A stretch of 64,000 bases of DNA, from positions 761,501 through 825,500 of the forward strand of contig NC_050726.1 of NCBI RefSeq assembly GCF_013402915.1. Direction: 5' to 3'. Of this stretch, positions 10,253 to 19,421 are shown piece by piece. Source of the DNA: Zygotorulaspora mrakii (taxonomy: Eukaryota > Ascomycota > Saccharomycetes > Saccharomycetales > Saccharomycetaceae). The first letter of the stretch is position 1; each line of letters begins with the position of its first letter. A model generated the notes under the pieces. The model made no database searches. It saw only the letters and a list, made by a program, of their open reading frames with translations, and was not told where the DNA came from. Made by a program: the position numbers and the translations under genes.

Positions 10253-12133
10253 ATGGCAGCTCTATATGACGAATCCGGTGTGCCTCGATATTATGCAGAC
10301 GACTCTGATAATTCTAGTGACTCTGAAGTGAGCTTTATCTCATCAAAGGAACCCACAGCTACTTTGATGAGAGAAGAATACGAAGAAGACGTGGAACAGC
10401 AATCTGACACTTTCCCAGCTAATAAAAATTTCCTCCCACTATTAAATCAGAATACATTTGTCATTAATAAAGCCAGGGACACATTACTCATTGGACTTTC
10501 AGAGAAGCAGACAATTTTTTTATCTGGGGTTTTCCAACTGCAAATCGTTAAAGGCGGAATCGTGTACAACAATACACATTATAATGCATCAAAAGATTAT
10601 TTCACCATGTGGCACCCCATGTCTAATTCAATACCTATAATTCAAAGTTCATTTTATGCTGGGTGGGATGAGTCATCTCATATTGAGTTCACGCATAAGG
10701 ATTACCTGACCGATGAATTACAAAGATTTAATTGCGTGATTAGAATAAGAAACGCTTCAACGGAGGGAATTATACAGGCTAGCAAACTGTATAAGGATGT
10801 AAGATACCTTTGGAATCCAGCCACTGGGTTTACTCGCAATTGTCTTTCCAAGGATTGCCAGTATGGCATATTGAGAGTTGGCATAGATTCCTTCACTCCT
10901 TTAGATATAAGCGAAGAGTGGTCTTCTCATATTGATAGACTTACATTAACTCATAATAACAACAGTCATGACATGAGGGTAATCATTATAGGAGGTAAAA
11001 ATTCGGGGAAATCCACTTTTTTGAGAGTTCTGATGGAAAATTTTATAGCCAGTAGATCTTCGGAACATAATAGCGAAGATATAATGTATTTGGATCTGGA
11101 TCCTGGTCAGCCTGAGTACTCTAGTCCAGACTGTATTTCTGTTAATCAAATTTCATGTGATGGGAAGGTGAGAGGTGCTCACTTGGGACAAGCATTCAAT
11201 AAAACACTTAAACAATACTACATAGGCTCAAACTCACCTCAGGATGCACCAACAACATACTTGGAAGAAATTAATAAACTTTTTGAATATTTAGAACAAG
11301 AATCATACCTTGGAACTTCTTTTGTTAATATTCCAGGATGGATAAAGGGATTTGGAATCAACATTCTGAATTTCGTTATTGAAAGATATAAACCTACCAA
11401 TATTGTTTTGTTGGAAACAAATACGTCAAAAAAGCATTTTGATGAACTGCTTATTCCTTCACATTTTACAGATTACACAGGCTATGATTACAAACCAGAA
11501 GTTGTAAAATTGAGGGCAAATTTCACAAGATCAGATGATTCCAAATTCAATGCATCACAATTGAGAATATTCAAAACACTAGCATATTTCCATACTTTGG
11601 AAAGGAATACAATCGAATTGAAATATGACTTCGCACCACTAGTCAAAGAAGCACCTTTTCAATTGTCATTTGGCCCTCATGGCATAAGGGGTATTTCATT
11701 TTTTGAGGAGTTTCTGAACTTGCATCCTGATGATCTGAAAAGGGCGTTGGAAGGTACTATCGTTGCAGTTTATTCATGCAAAACATATATTTCTACCGAT
11801 AGTGACAATGCAGGTTTGCTCCCGATTCTCAAAAATATGCCCGAGGACACTTGCTTCATTGGCCTAGCAATCGTCCATTCGATTGATATTGACAACAAGT
11901 TTATGAATATATACATTCCAGACGTATTAGGTAAAAATGTAATCGAGGAGTCCGGAATGAATTTGATACTTTTTAGAGGGAAAACTGATACTCCATTGTG
12001 TGAAATTTTCCCTCCTGATTCCATATTTTCGGATGCATCGACACCATTTATATCCAGAGAACGCAGAAAGAAATACGAACACGTTTGGAAAGTCCGTAAA
12101 AATATACTGAGACGCGGACATACCATGCAATAG
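10253..12133 (+). CDS. GRC3: Grc3 polynucleotide 5'-hydroxyl kinase for pre-rRNA ITS2 processing
   Basis: A 626-residue protein, close to S. cerevisiae Grc3 (632). The Walker A loop GGKNSGKST is at residues 247-255 (10991 onward), preceded by the hydrophobic strand VIII, as in the Clp1/Grc3 kinase family. The acidic N-terminus, the segment YLDLDPGQPEYSSPD (the lid/clasp region after the P-loop) and NIPGWIKGFGIN are typical. Known role: Grc3 phosphorylates the 5' end of 26S pre-rRNA after Las1 cuts ITS2, so Rat1 can trim it, and it also helps RNA polymerase I termination. It is separated by 110 bp from the convergent RIX7, as in S. cerevisiae (YLL035W-YLL034C). Confidence 0.96.
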   Translation: MAALYDESGVPRYYADDSDNSSDSEVSFISSKEPTATLMREEYEEDVEQQSDTFPANKNFLPLLNQNTFVINKARDTLLIGLSEKQTIFLSGVFQLQIVKGGIVYNNTHYNASKDYFTMWHPMSNSIPIIQSSFYAGWDESSHIEFTHKDYLTDELQRFNCVIRIRNASTEGIIQASKLYKDVRYLWNPATGFTRNCLSKDCQYGILRVGIDSFTPLDISEEWSSHIDRLTLTHNNNSHDMRVIIIGGKNSGKSTFLRVLMENFIASRSSEHNSEDIMYLDLDPGQPEYSSPDCISVNQISCDGKVRGAHLGQAFNKTLKQYYIGSNSPQDAPTTYLEEINKLFEYLEQESYLGTSFVNIPGWIKGFGINILNFVIERYKPTNIVLLETNTSKKHFDELLIPSHFTDYTGYDYKPEVVKLRANFTRSDDSKFNASQLRIFKTLAYFHTLERNTIELKYDFAPLVKEAPFQLSFGPHGIRGISFFEEFLNLHPDDLKRALEGTIVAVYSCKTYISTDSDNAGLLPILKNMPEDTCFIGLAIVHSIDIDNKFMNIYIPDVLGKNVIEESGMNLILFRGKTDTPLCEIFPPDSIFSDASTPFISRERRKKYEHVWKVRKNILRRGHTMQ

Positions 12134-12242
12134 ACTTTCTAATGTGCTGTATTTACTTCACAGTCACTGCGGTAAGAAACACAGCAGAACATGCATATAT
12201 ATATTTTTTCTTATAAATTATATTACAACTACATGTCGTCAG

Positions 12243-14726
12243 TCAACTACTATTTTGGATGGTGTCATTTTCTCCTTGCAGCTCCACTTCGTCGTTCCAC
12301 CCCATTTTCTTATTCAATTTATCATACTTTGCCCTGTCTTTTTCGCTGACAGAGGGTTTTATTTTCTTAAGCGCATTGGTAAAATCAGCCATTGTGACCA
12401 AAACTTCTTCATTTGAGCCACCCACCGTTAAATCTTCGAACTCTTTATCGAGATTATTGTCTAGAACAGACTGGATTTGATCTGTTTTAAAGAAACTTCT
12501 CTTAAGTGCCAGAACCGAACTTTCTCTTAGCAAAGCTGCAATGTCAGCACCTGAAAAATTCCCACAACGAGAGTCTAAAACTACCTTATTCAAATCAACA
12601 TCGGATGCCATAGGCGTGCCATTTGATTTTGTGAGCGTTCTCAGGATATCCAGCTTTTCCTCAGTATTAGGAAGCTCAATGAAGAGAGTCTTATCTAATC
12701 GACCAGGTCTCAACATTGCTGGATCAATCATATCAGGCCTATTTGTAGCGCCTATGACAAATATTCCATGTCTGTCATTAAGTCCATCCAATTCCGTTAA
12801 CAATGTGTTTACAACTCGCGACGATGATTCAGATAGCGATGTGTCACGTCTTGGGACAAGAGCGTCCAACTCATCAAAAAATATTACACACGGAACAGAA
12901 GCACGAGCTCTGGTGAAAACTTGCCTTATTGCTCTTTCTGATTCACCGACATATTTATTTAGCAGTTCAGGACCTTTTATGGATATGAAGTTGGCACGAG
13001 ATTCATTTGCAACGGCCTTAGCGAGAAGCGTTTTACCACAGCCTGGTGGGCCCCAAAGCAATACACCTGCTGGTGCGCTGATACCGACCTTCTCGTAAAG
13101 CTCAGGTCTTTTGATGGGCTGAACAATTGCCATATTTAGTTCGATTCTGACCTTTGAAAGAGCACCCACATCTGTCCACGTCACATCGGGAACCGTTGCA
13201 AATCCTTCCCTTTTTGCGGTTGGTTGAATTGTCGGTAGTGCTTTCAAGAAATCGTCATAGGTAATGGTTAAGTTTTGTAATTGCTCCTCACTCAAAGGCT
13301 CGGGGAAATTTTGAATAAACTTCTGGATTGTCGAAAGTGGCAGGGGGTCAATCATGTCAGCGGTGTTTTTAAGAGCGTGCGCCGCTTCTGCATCCCGATC
13401 AACATCCATCTTATTGTCCTGTGGGGGAAGTAGTGTAGCATATTCTTGAAATATACGCTTTATAGCACAAGTACCAGATGCTGTTATAAGTGCCTTCAAA
13501 TCTGCACCAACGAAACCGGGGGTCAATTTGGCAAGTCTCACAAAATCAAAAGAACCATCGAGTCTTAGTTTCTGTGACATTTTCTTAAGGATGTTTTCTC
13601 TTGAAATCTCGTTAGGAACGTTCAAACAAATCTCTCTATCAAATCTTCCTGCTCTTCTCAGAGCAGCATCTAAGGAATCAGGCCTATTTGTAGCTCCAAT
13701 GACAATGACAGGTTTACCGTTTGTCTTTTCCATGGAAAGCTCATCCATTGAAGTGAGAAGTTGGGCCACTATTCTTCTTTCCATTTCTCTTTGAGCTCCG
13801 CCATCACGTTTTGGTGTGATAGCATCAATCTCATCGAAAAATATGAGACAGGGTGCCAAGGTTTTAGCTTCTTCAAACAGATCTCTAATCTTTTTCTCAC
13901 TTTCCCCCGACATACCGCTAACAACAGAGGGTGCTGATATCGAGATAAAAGGGACTTGTAACTCGCCCGCTAATGCATTAGCTATGGACGTTTTACCACA
14001 ACCGGGCGGTCCATGTAACAAAACACCACGAGGTGGCTCCACTCCAGTGGACAAATATATTTCCGGATGTAATATAGGCAAACCAATCAGTTCCATGAGC
14101 TGGGCAATAACGTCATCCATTCCACCTATGGACTCAAGATTTGCCAATGGTGGTGTTCTGTCTTCTTTGACCTTCTGTCGCTTGGCCTTCGATGTTGTGG
14201 ATTCTTTGATGCGCTTCTTTGAGTTTGCCGAAGAGAGCTCAGCAGGGTTTGGAGTAGCACTGGAAGGCTGAGGCTCTGATTTGCGGTTCCACTGGTTTGT
14301 TATACTTTTGTTCATGTCGTTGCTATCGTCAACGATCATCATATTCTCGTCTTTAAATTTTTGATCATTCGCATTCAATTCTGGCTGTTCTAGTATGTCC
14401 CCAAACTCCTCAGATTCTTCCTGAATCATCTGTTTCCATACTTTTTCAATAGTTTTTTGAAGCACAATCTTTTTTACTCTCAACATCGACAAGTCCTTTG
14501 TTTGACAAAACATAAAGATCTCTGGCGCATCCAAGTCTTTAGCATAGCACATGGTTAGAAAGGATTCATCATCAGCTGCAATCTCATTTTCGTCGCCGTT
14601 GTTCTCTGCAATGAGTGCTCTCTTCTTTTCAAGAGATTTTTCCTCCAGCAGACGGTATATGAGATTCTCGACCTTGCCGTCCAAGGAACTTCTCAATGTG
14701 TTCTTCTTTGAGTTACTCTTAACCAT
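12243..14726 (-). CDS. RIX7: Rix7 AAA-ATPase for pre-60S ribosome maturation
   Basis: An 827-residue type II AAA-ATPase (S. cerevisiae Rix7 is 837). Two ATPase modules are clear: D1 with Walker A GPPGCGKTS near residue 239 and Walker B IFFDEIDAI, and D2 with GPPGCGKTL near residue 558 and Walker B VIFFDELDAL. The arginine-finger segments GRFDREICLNVP and GRLDKTLFIELP are present. The N-terminal region with EPQPSSATPNP and a basic KKRIKESTTSKAKRQK stretch fits a nuclear localisation signal. Rix7 strips Nsa1 from nucleolar pre-60S particles. Its upstream region has a GATGA repeat resembling PAC elements. Cdc48-like proteins are the alternative, but the synteny next to GRC3 and the N-terminal domain favour Rix7. 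Confidence 0.96.
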   Translation of the reverse strand: MVKSNSKKNTLRSSLDGKVENLIYRLLEEKSLEKKRALIAENNGDENEIAADDESFLTMCYAKDLDAPEIFMFCQTKDLSMLRVKKIVLQKTIEKVWKQMIQEESEEFGDILEQPELNANDQKFKDENMMIVDDSNDMNKSITNQWNRKSEPQPSSATPNPAELSSANSKKRIKESTTSKAKRQKVKEDRTPPLANLESIGGMDDVIAQLMELIGLPILHPEIYLSTGVEPPRGVLLHGPPGCGKTSIANALAGELQVPFISISAPSVVSGMSGESEKKIRDLFEEAKTLAPCLIFFDEIDAITPKRDGGAQREMERRIVAQLLTSMDELSMEKTNGKPVIVIGATNRPDSLDAALRRAGRFDREICLNVPNEISRENILKKMSQKLRLDGSFDFVRLAKLTPGFVGADLKALITASGTCAIKRIFQEYATLLPPQDNKMDVDRDAEAAHALKNTADMIDPLPLSTIQKFIQNFPEPLSEEQLQNLTITYDDFLKALPTIQPTAKREGFATVPDVTWTDVGALSKVRIELNMAIVQPIKRPELYEKVGISAPAGVLLWGPPGCGKTLLAKAVANESRANFISIKGPELLNKYVGESERAIRQVFTRARASVPCVIFFDELDALVPRRDTSLSESSSRVVNTLLTELDGLNDRHGIFVIGATNRPDMIDPAMLRPGRLDKTLFIELPNTEEKLDILRTLTKSNGTPMASDVDLNKVVLDSRCGNFSGADIAALLRESSVLALKRSFFKTDQIQSVLDNNLDKEFEDLTVGGSNEEVLVTMADFTNALKKIKPSVSEKDRAKYDKLNKKMGWNDEVELQGENDTIQNSS

Positions 14727-15041
14727 TAATCTACGGTTTACTGGCCACTTTCAACAGCGTATGAACAAAACGTATTTGCATTAAAAAAAGATGAGATGAG
14801 ATGAGATGAGATTTATTTTTCATTTTCTAGAAATAATTCCTGTCAAAATGCGCGGACCACCCAAATTAATTCTAGCGGGAGTACAATAATAACAGTATCG
14901 ATTACATTGGGTCATGTTTGTGTAGACATCAGTATTAAAATTAGAACTATATTAGTATTATTATCTGATTGTATACGTAAGTTTCCAGAGGGATGAATAA
15001 TTAGATAGATTGAGCCAAGCTTGTTCGGTAATGAATGCGTA
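14727..15041. other. RIX7 promoter / YHL026C 3' region
   Basis: About 315 bp between two minus-strand genes. It carries the GATGA tandem array next to RIX7 (listed separately). No gene is seen. Confidence 0.5.
14790..14827 (-). promoter_or_regulatory. (GATGA)4 array and RRPE-like A-tract upstream of RIX7
   Basis: Four GATGA units at 14790-14809 are followed at 14811-14827 by a stretch whose complement contains ATGAAAAATAAAT. PAC (GATGAG core) and RRPE (TGAAAAATTTT) are the paired promoter motifs of ribosome-biogenesis genes, and this pair lies 65-100 bp upstream of RIX7. The RRPE match is partial. It could also be only a microsatellite. Confidence 0.55.
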
Positions 15042-15875
15042 TTAAACTGGTGGTAGATGCATATGATGTGACTTGCGAGAATTAGAACTCGGTCCTGAGT
15101 CCGAACCTTGTTCGTTAGAGGGGAGTTGCTCCTCCGAATTGCCCATATCGATCTTTTCATCATACAGTGACTTGGAGTTCCGTTGTGCCGAGTAATCCAT
15201 ATACCATTTATCACGTATCAAAATGACGATTATTGCTGAGGGCGAGGTAAGAAAGCCCAGCACGAAAGCATAGATTAGTTTTGTTACCTGTGGCTCCCAG
15301 CCGTGGAACATGTAGTCGTGGGACCCAACCTTTCTGCCGATACCTGCCAATATACCCATCGTAACGGGCCAGACTACGGTCCAGAAACCGATGGCGGCGG
15401 TCATTGACACAACGAATTTCCAGAAAAGCCAATATATGATGTTGTAAGGCAAACTTCGATCAGGGTACCTTATGAATTGTCTTTTGAGGTACGCTTTCAC
15501 ATCATTCTCGCCTTCTTTACTTATGCCGTGCTCGATTTCAAAATAATACCATACGATTCTATGCTTCTGTTTATCTGGCAGCGGCAGGGAAAATGGAATG
15601 ACTGGACTCCTGGACTTGAAGCAATCGAGTCCGATGAAAATCTCCATCAAGGCCCAAGTAACACCCACTTGTATAAAAAGACTCAGCGCACAATCACCGC
15701 TCAACGTGTTAGGAAATGCCCACAGCATAACTGGGAACTCGCTATTCCAATACATCCCGTATGCAATTGCAAATTCAATTCCACCTCCGACCACTCCGGA
15801 GCCAATTCCTTGAATTACAAATATATACAGAAAGTTAAACCAATACGAACATCGCAGTGTCTCTTTTGCTGTCAT
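15042..15875 (-). CDS. YHL026C-like multi-span membrane protein of unknown function
   Basis: A 277-residue protein from the ATG at 15875 (MTAKETLRCSYWFNF); the five codons open upstream have no ATG. It has about four or five hydrophobic segments (starting FNFLYIFVIQGIGSGVVGGG, then ALSLFIQVGVTWALMEIFIG, FWTVVWPVTMGILAGIG and LIYAFVLGFLTSPSAIIVIL) and a polar C-terminal tail. The N-terminal pattern (TLRC, GGGIEFAIAYGMY, FPNTLSGDCALSLFIQV) is that of the fungal family containing S. cerevisiae YHL026C, which has no assigned function and is reported as sterol-responsive through Upc2. Synteny fits: YHL026C follows RIM101 in S. cerevisiae, here with GRC3-RIX7 interleaved. I found no clear sterol response element in the upstream region. 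Confidence 0.85.
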   Translation of the reverse strand: MTAKETLRCSYWFNFLYIFVIQGIGSGVVGGGIEFAIAYGMYWNSEFPVMLWAFPNTLSGDCALSLFIQVGVTWALMEIFIGLDCFKSRSPVIPFSLPLPDKQKHRIVWYYFEIEHGISKEGENDVKAYLKRQFIRYPDRSLPYNIIYWLFWKFVVSMTAAIGFWTVVWPVTMGILAGIGRKVGSHDYMFHGWEPQVTKLIYAFVLGFLTSPSAIIVILIRDKWYMDYSAQRNSKSLYDEKIDMGNSEEQLPSNEQGSDSGPSSNSRKSHHMHLPPV

Positions 15876-16690
15876 TACGGTCACCCCCAAATTTTGGCAT
15901 GCGATGGCTTGAAATTACAGAATTGCTGGAATTCTACCGTTTATATAGCAAGAATGGCTGTGGCAGATCTCATTTACTGGAAACGTAAACTATTGAATCC
16001 TGATCAAAATTCTCGTCAAATTCGTCAAATTCGTCAAATTTCGCTATTTCGCTCAATTACGGATCGGAAACGAGAGACACAAAGATGCATAACTGCCATG
16101 CGACAGATGGAACATGTGCTGAGGTGACCGTACTGCTAGACACTTGCAGACGTCAAGCAGAAGTTGCGGTATGCTAAACAGGAAGTGAAAACTATATTTC
16201 AAGAAAAGAGCCCATCGGTTGAGGAAAACTTTTCAAGAACCCGATAATGCATCAAGCTCGCGTTAAAGCTACAGGCCTATTTATATGTTGTTGTAAATTC
16301 GCTATCCAAGCATTAATTATCTTTAGATTCACTGTAGAATGCTTTCTTGATGCCGACTGTCACTCAATGATTACTACTTGACTATATCCCAACTCAAGGT
16401 CTGCCGATGATTCGAACATCGCAATTCCAGGCAGCGTCTCGTTGACCAAGTACTTAGACAAACAGGTATTCATTTTAACAATGCAGAACTCCTTACGGCA
16501 GCAGCCACACCATAAGCCAATTCAAGGCTTGCTTGTGACATGTTTCAGAGATATAAACTTACTACTTTGTGCGGGTAAATCGTCGTCTTTCCGTTCTTAC
16601 GGGCGGTTAAACGTCTTCCGGATATGTAAACAAAGAGCATCTGCTCGGAAAGTTGAGCACGAAACAGGCATAGCCAGTGCCAGATTGCTC
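15876..16690. other. YHL026C-SPC105 divergent intergenic region
   Basis: About 815 bp including the probable SPC105 5' leader. It contains a short 9-bp tandem repeat (16013-16039). The reading frame of SPC105 is open back to 16442 but lacks similarity to Spc105 there. It marks the junction between two ancestral synteny blocks. Confidence 0.5.
16013..16039. repeat. Three tandem copies of TCGTCAAAT
   Basis: Three perfect 9-bp units occupy 16013-16021, 16022-16030 and 16031-16039, in the YHL026C-SPC105 promoter region. It is probably a simple replication-slippage repeat. Confidence 0.9.
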
Positions 16691-19117
16691 ATGGAGGCTG
16701 GGTCGGATAGTGCTGAGAGCCTTGAACGTATTTCCACTGATCGAGAGGATCCAGAGAAAGATGCGATCAGAGAAAATGCTAGAGAATCCGGAATACCAAG
16801 ATTATCTCAGATACCAGAGAATCAAGGTATACTTAAGTCTACGCAATCAGGTGAAATAGCACATATGGATTCTCAGCCACCCAGCAACTTGCAGCTGCCC
16901 ACCAATATACGAGGCAAGGCAGAAATGGCCGAGGGTAATAACACGACGTCAAGAATCAGCACTCTAATTTCTCAAAACACCACGAAAACCAGCAGGAGGG
17001 TATCATTCGCCCCTGATGTTACACTTCATAGTTTCGAGTCTGTGCCAGAGAGAAAATCTGTGTTCCGCGAACCAAGACGAAGGATTAGCGAGCCAATGGT
17101 TACGTCCACACAAAACGATGATATTAAGGAATCGATAGACCCAGATGGTTCCCTCATGGAGCTTACGGAGCCTGTACGAGTGGGTTATACAAAAAACGAT
17201 AGGATAGAGGTCGAAAACTACACTCCTGTATTTTCTCAAGAGGATTCGATGGATATCACACAGTTGTTCAGTAAACATTCGAAAAGCGTCGAAGGGGAAA
17301 AGACGATGGATTTCACTGCTATTCATAGTCAATCGAATGGGTCAAATGTAAATAATGACACTATCGAATTTTTGAAACGTGATTCAAATAATGATCAGCA
17401 ACACCATAGTGACATGAGCTTCACAACAGTCAATGTACATCAAACACCAAAAAAAGGCAACGCCTCACCTGTGGAACACTGGAAAAGGCAAAAACTGAAC
17501 GAAGACAATGAGTTTTCAATCCGCAAAGTCGCTGATACGGAAGAAGGAGTAGGCTTGGTTAATTCCGATAACACTGAAAACCAGGATGAAGGCGAAGATA
17601 TGGAATTGACTTTGAATGAAAGGATGTCACCAATCAAATTGAAAACAGTTGATTCTGGTATTATTATCCCCTCAAAACCAAAAACGCAGGTTTCTTATTC
17701 ACTTGATGAGTTTTTGGACCAGACTGGCGTCACATTCATAATTGACACTAACCTAATTGAACAGCGCAGCACATCAATCACTTTTGACATGACCGCTTTA
17801 GAGAAGATAAAAAAATTCAGAATAAATCACGTCTACTCTACACTATATGTGCAAGTTCCAATATTGGAAATGAATGCGTTCATTTGTAAAGAGCTATTAA
17901 GAAGAATATCTCAGTCAAAGACACAATTTGAAGATTTGAATAAGCAAATAAGTTCTTCAGTACCACCTCCTCTTTTGTTCAATGAATACTTTAACTCCTC
18001 TAAAGAAGTGAAGCCGCTAATGGATCAGCAAATTCATCTTGTGAAAAGCTATTCAAAATGTCAAGCTAAAAAACTATGGTATGAATGGAGAATCCAGCAT
18101 TTAAGTGGCATCAAAACAGTTTTGCTTGAAAATCTGCAAACATTAGAGGAGTCTTGTGACAAGTTAAATGAAAAATTACTTCAAATTCAAGACATCAAAT
18201 TTCGAGCTGAACAGCTACGCGATTCTATCAGAAGAGAGATTAAGCTCTTAAAAGAATTGCCTCCCGACATCTATAAAATGAAAGCAAATTTGACGGACAA
18301 GGTAAAGGTAGAAAGCTTGCGACAAGAATTGAAATCCAGCATGGTGGCTATAGGTGATTCAAACAGCTTGGTAAATAAAATCCATAGTATCGAAGAGAGA
18401 ATCTCCGAAGTAAAGGTGAAGTTAGTGAAAATAAAGAAAGAAATGAAAGAAATGCACCAGAATATATCACACAAATCTCAGCATCCAGTTTATTCCCAGT
18501 ACCATGTTAGCAAGCTGCGAAGTATCTTGGAAGTCTTGGGAATTATGTCCGGTGTCCAGTTTGTAAAGCTGCACAAGTCAGATTTAACCATCAAATTCGA
18601 TGCATTGAAACCACCCATAGAGGTAACGGTTCGGCTTGGTGCAACAGAAGCTAACCTCAATTCATTACTAACAATAGAGGGGTATTACAAGACTGATGGG
18701 GTTTTCAAGTACCTGTTTAACTTTCTCATTGATTCTTCAAAATATGTGGATTCCAAGGACTCCTTAGTGGTGATTATCAATTGCATTCGTGAATCTATCC
18801 CAGTCATAAAACAATATACGCTTCTGAAGATGTTATTTCCAGTTCAGCTAGTTGAGAAAGACGACAGCAGGTATGTCTCTTTGCAAATTGAAGATTGCGA
18901 CATCAAATCGAATAATATAGTTCAATATGAGTTATTATTGCAGGATCTAATCACCGCTGTTGTTGACATACGGTCAAAGGTCTTCCTTAAAGCCTACGTT
19001 AGGCGCACGCAAAAGACTTCTTTTTCCAACCTTTCTGCAAGGTTTCTCAGAAAGGCATCCAAAGTACTCCCTTGGATCAGTCAGGATCGCTGCGAAGTTG
19101 TATTTAGTGAAACATAG
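16691..19117 (+). CDS. SPC105: Spc105/KNL1 outer-kinetochore scaffold
   Basis: An 808-residue protein starting MEAGSDSAESLER; the frame is open upstream to a TTG at 16442 with another ATG at 16481, but similarity to Spc105 begins only after 16691. The PP1-docking motif RVSF is at residues 103-106 (SRRVSFAPDVTLHSFE). MELT-type repeats for Mps1/Bub3 binding follow: MELT (156-159), MDIT (187-190), MDFT (206-209), and a later MELT in GEDMELTLNE. The C-terminal half is coiled coil followed by an RWD-like region. Known role: KNL1 links microtubules and the spindle checkpoint at kinetochores and recruits Bub1-Bub3 and PP1. It neighbours NUP145 as in S. cerevisiae (YGL093W-YGL092W). Confidence 0.94.
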   Translation: MEAGSDSAESLERISTDREDPEKDAIRENARESGIPRLSQIPENQGILKSTQSGEIAHMDSQPPSNLQLPTNIRGKAEMAEGNNTTSRISTLISQNTTKTSRRVSFAPDVTLHSFESVPERKSVFREPRRRISEPMVTSTQNDDIKESIDPDGSLMELTEPVRVGYTKNDRIEVENYTPVFSQEDSMDITQLFSKHSKSVEGEKTMDFTAIHSQSNGSNVNNDTIEFLKRDSNNDQQHHSDMSFTTVNVHQTPKKGNASPVEHWKRQKLNEDNEFSIRKVADTEEGVGLVNSDNTENQDEGEDMELTLNERMSPIKLKTVDSGIIIPSKPKTQVSYSLDEFLDQTGVTFIIDTNLIEQRSTSITFDMTALEKIKKFRINHVYSTLYVQVPILEMNAFICKELLRRISQSKTQFEDLNKQISSSVPPPLLFNEYFNSSKEVKPLMDQQIHLVKSYSKCQAKKLWYEWRIQHLSGIKTVLLENLQTLEESCDKLNEKLLQIQDIKFRAEQLRDSIRREIKLLKELPPDIYKMKANLTDKVKVESLRQELKSSMVAIGDSNSLVNKIHSIEERISEVKVKLVKIKKEMKEMHQNISHKSQHPVYSQYHVSKLRSILEVLGIMSGVQFVKLHKSDLTIKFDALKPPIEVTVRLGATEANLNSLLTIEGYYKTDGVFKYLFNFLIDSSKYVDSKDSLVVIINCIRESIPVIKQYTLLKMLFPVQLVEKDDSRYVSLQIEDCDIKSNNIVQYELLLQDLITAVVDIRSKVFLKAYVRRTQKTSFSNLSARFLRKASKVLPWISQDRCEVVFSET

Positions 19118-19421
19118 TAAGTAAAAAGATTCAAGCAAACAGCTGGTCCATGAACTCGAGGCCGCCTCTCTTAAGATGTGGTTTATCATTCCTTCTAATT
19201 GGCAGCTTCTCCTTCGTTTTTTAAACGAAACTTTTTGCAGGAACCGTTTTCGCTTTGATAAGACACATCAAAGAAAAATTTGATTGATCAAAACAATCGC
19301 CATCGAAAGTAAAGAAGTACACCCTAAAGTACATTCTATTTTGAGCGAACAGTTTTTAAGTTGCAGATCAAGAAAGTTCTTTGCTTAAAGCGAATTGAAT
19401 CTTTCTGCAGCGTAAGGGGTA
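19118..19421. other. SPC105-NUP145 intergenic region
   Basis: About 300 bp between two genes on the same strand. No gene or strong motif is seen; it holds the NUP145 promoter. Confidence 0.5.

Noticed and set aside
16442..16690. 83-residue N-terminal extension of SPC105
   Set aside because: It starts at TTG (internal ATG at 16481) and has no similarity to Spc105; the ATG at 16691 fits better.
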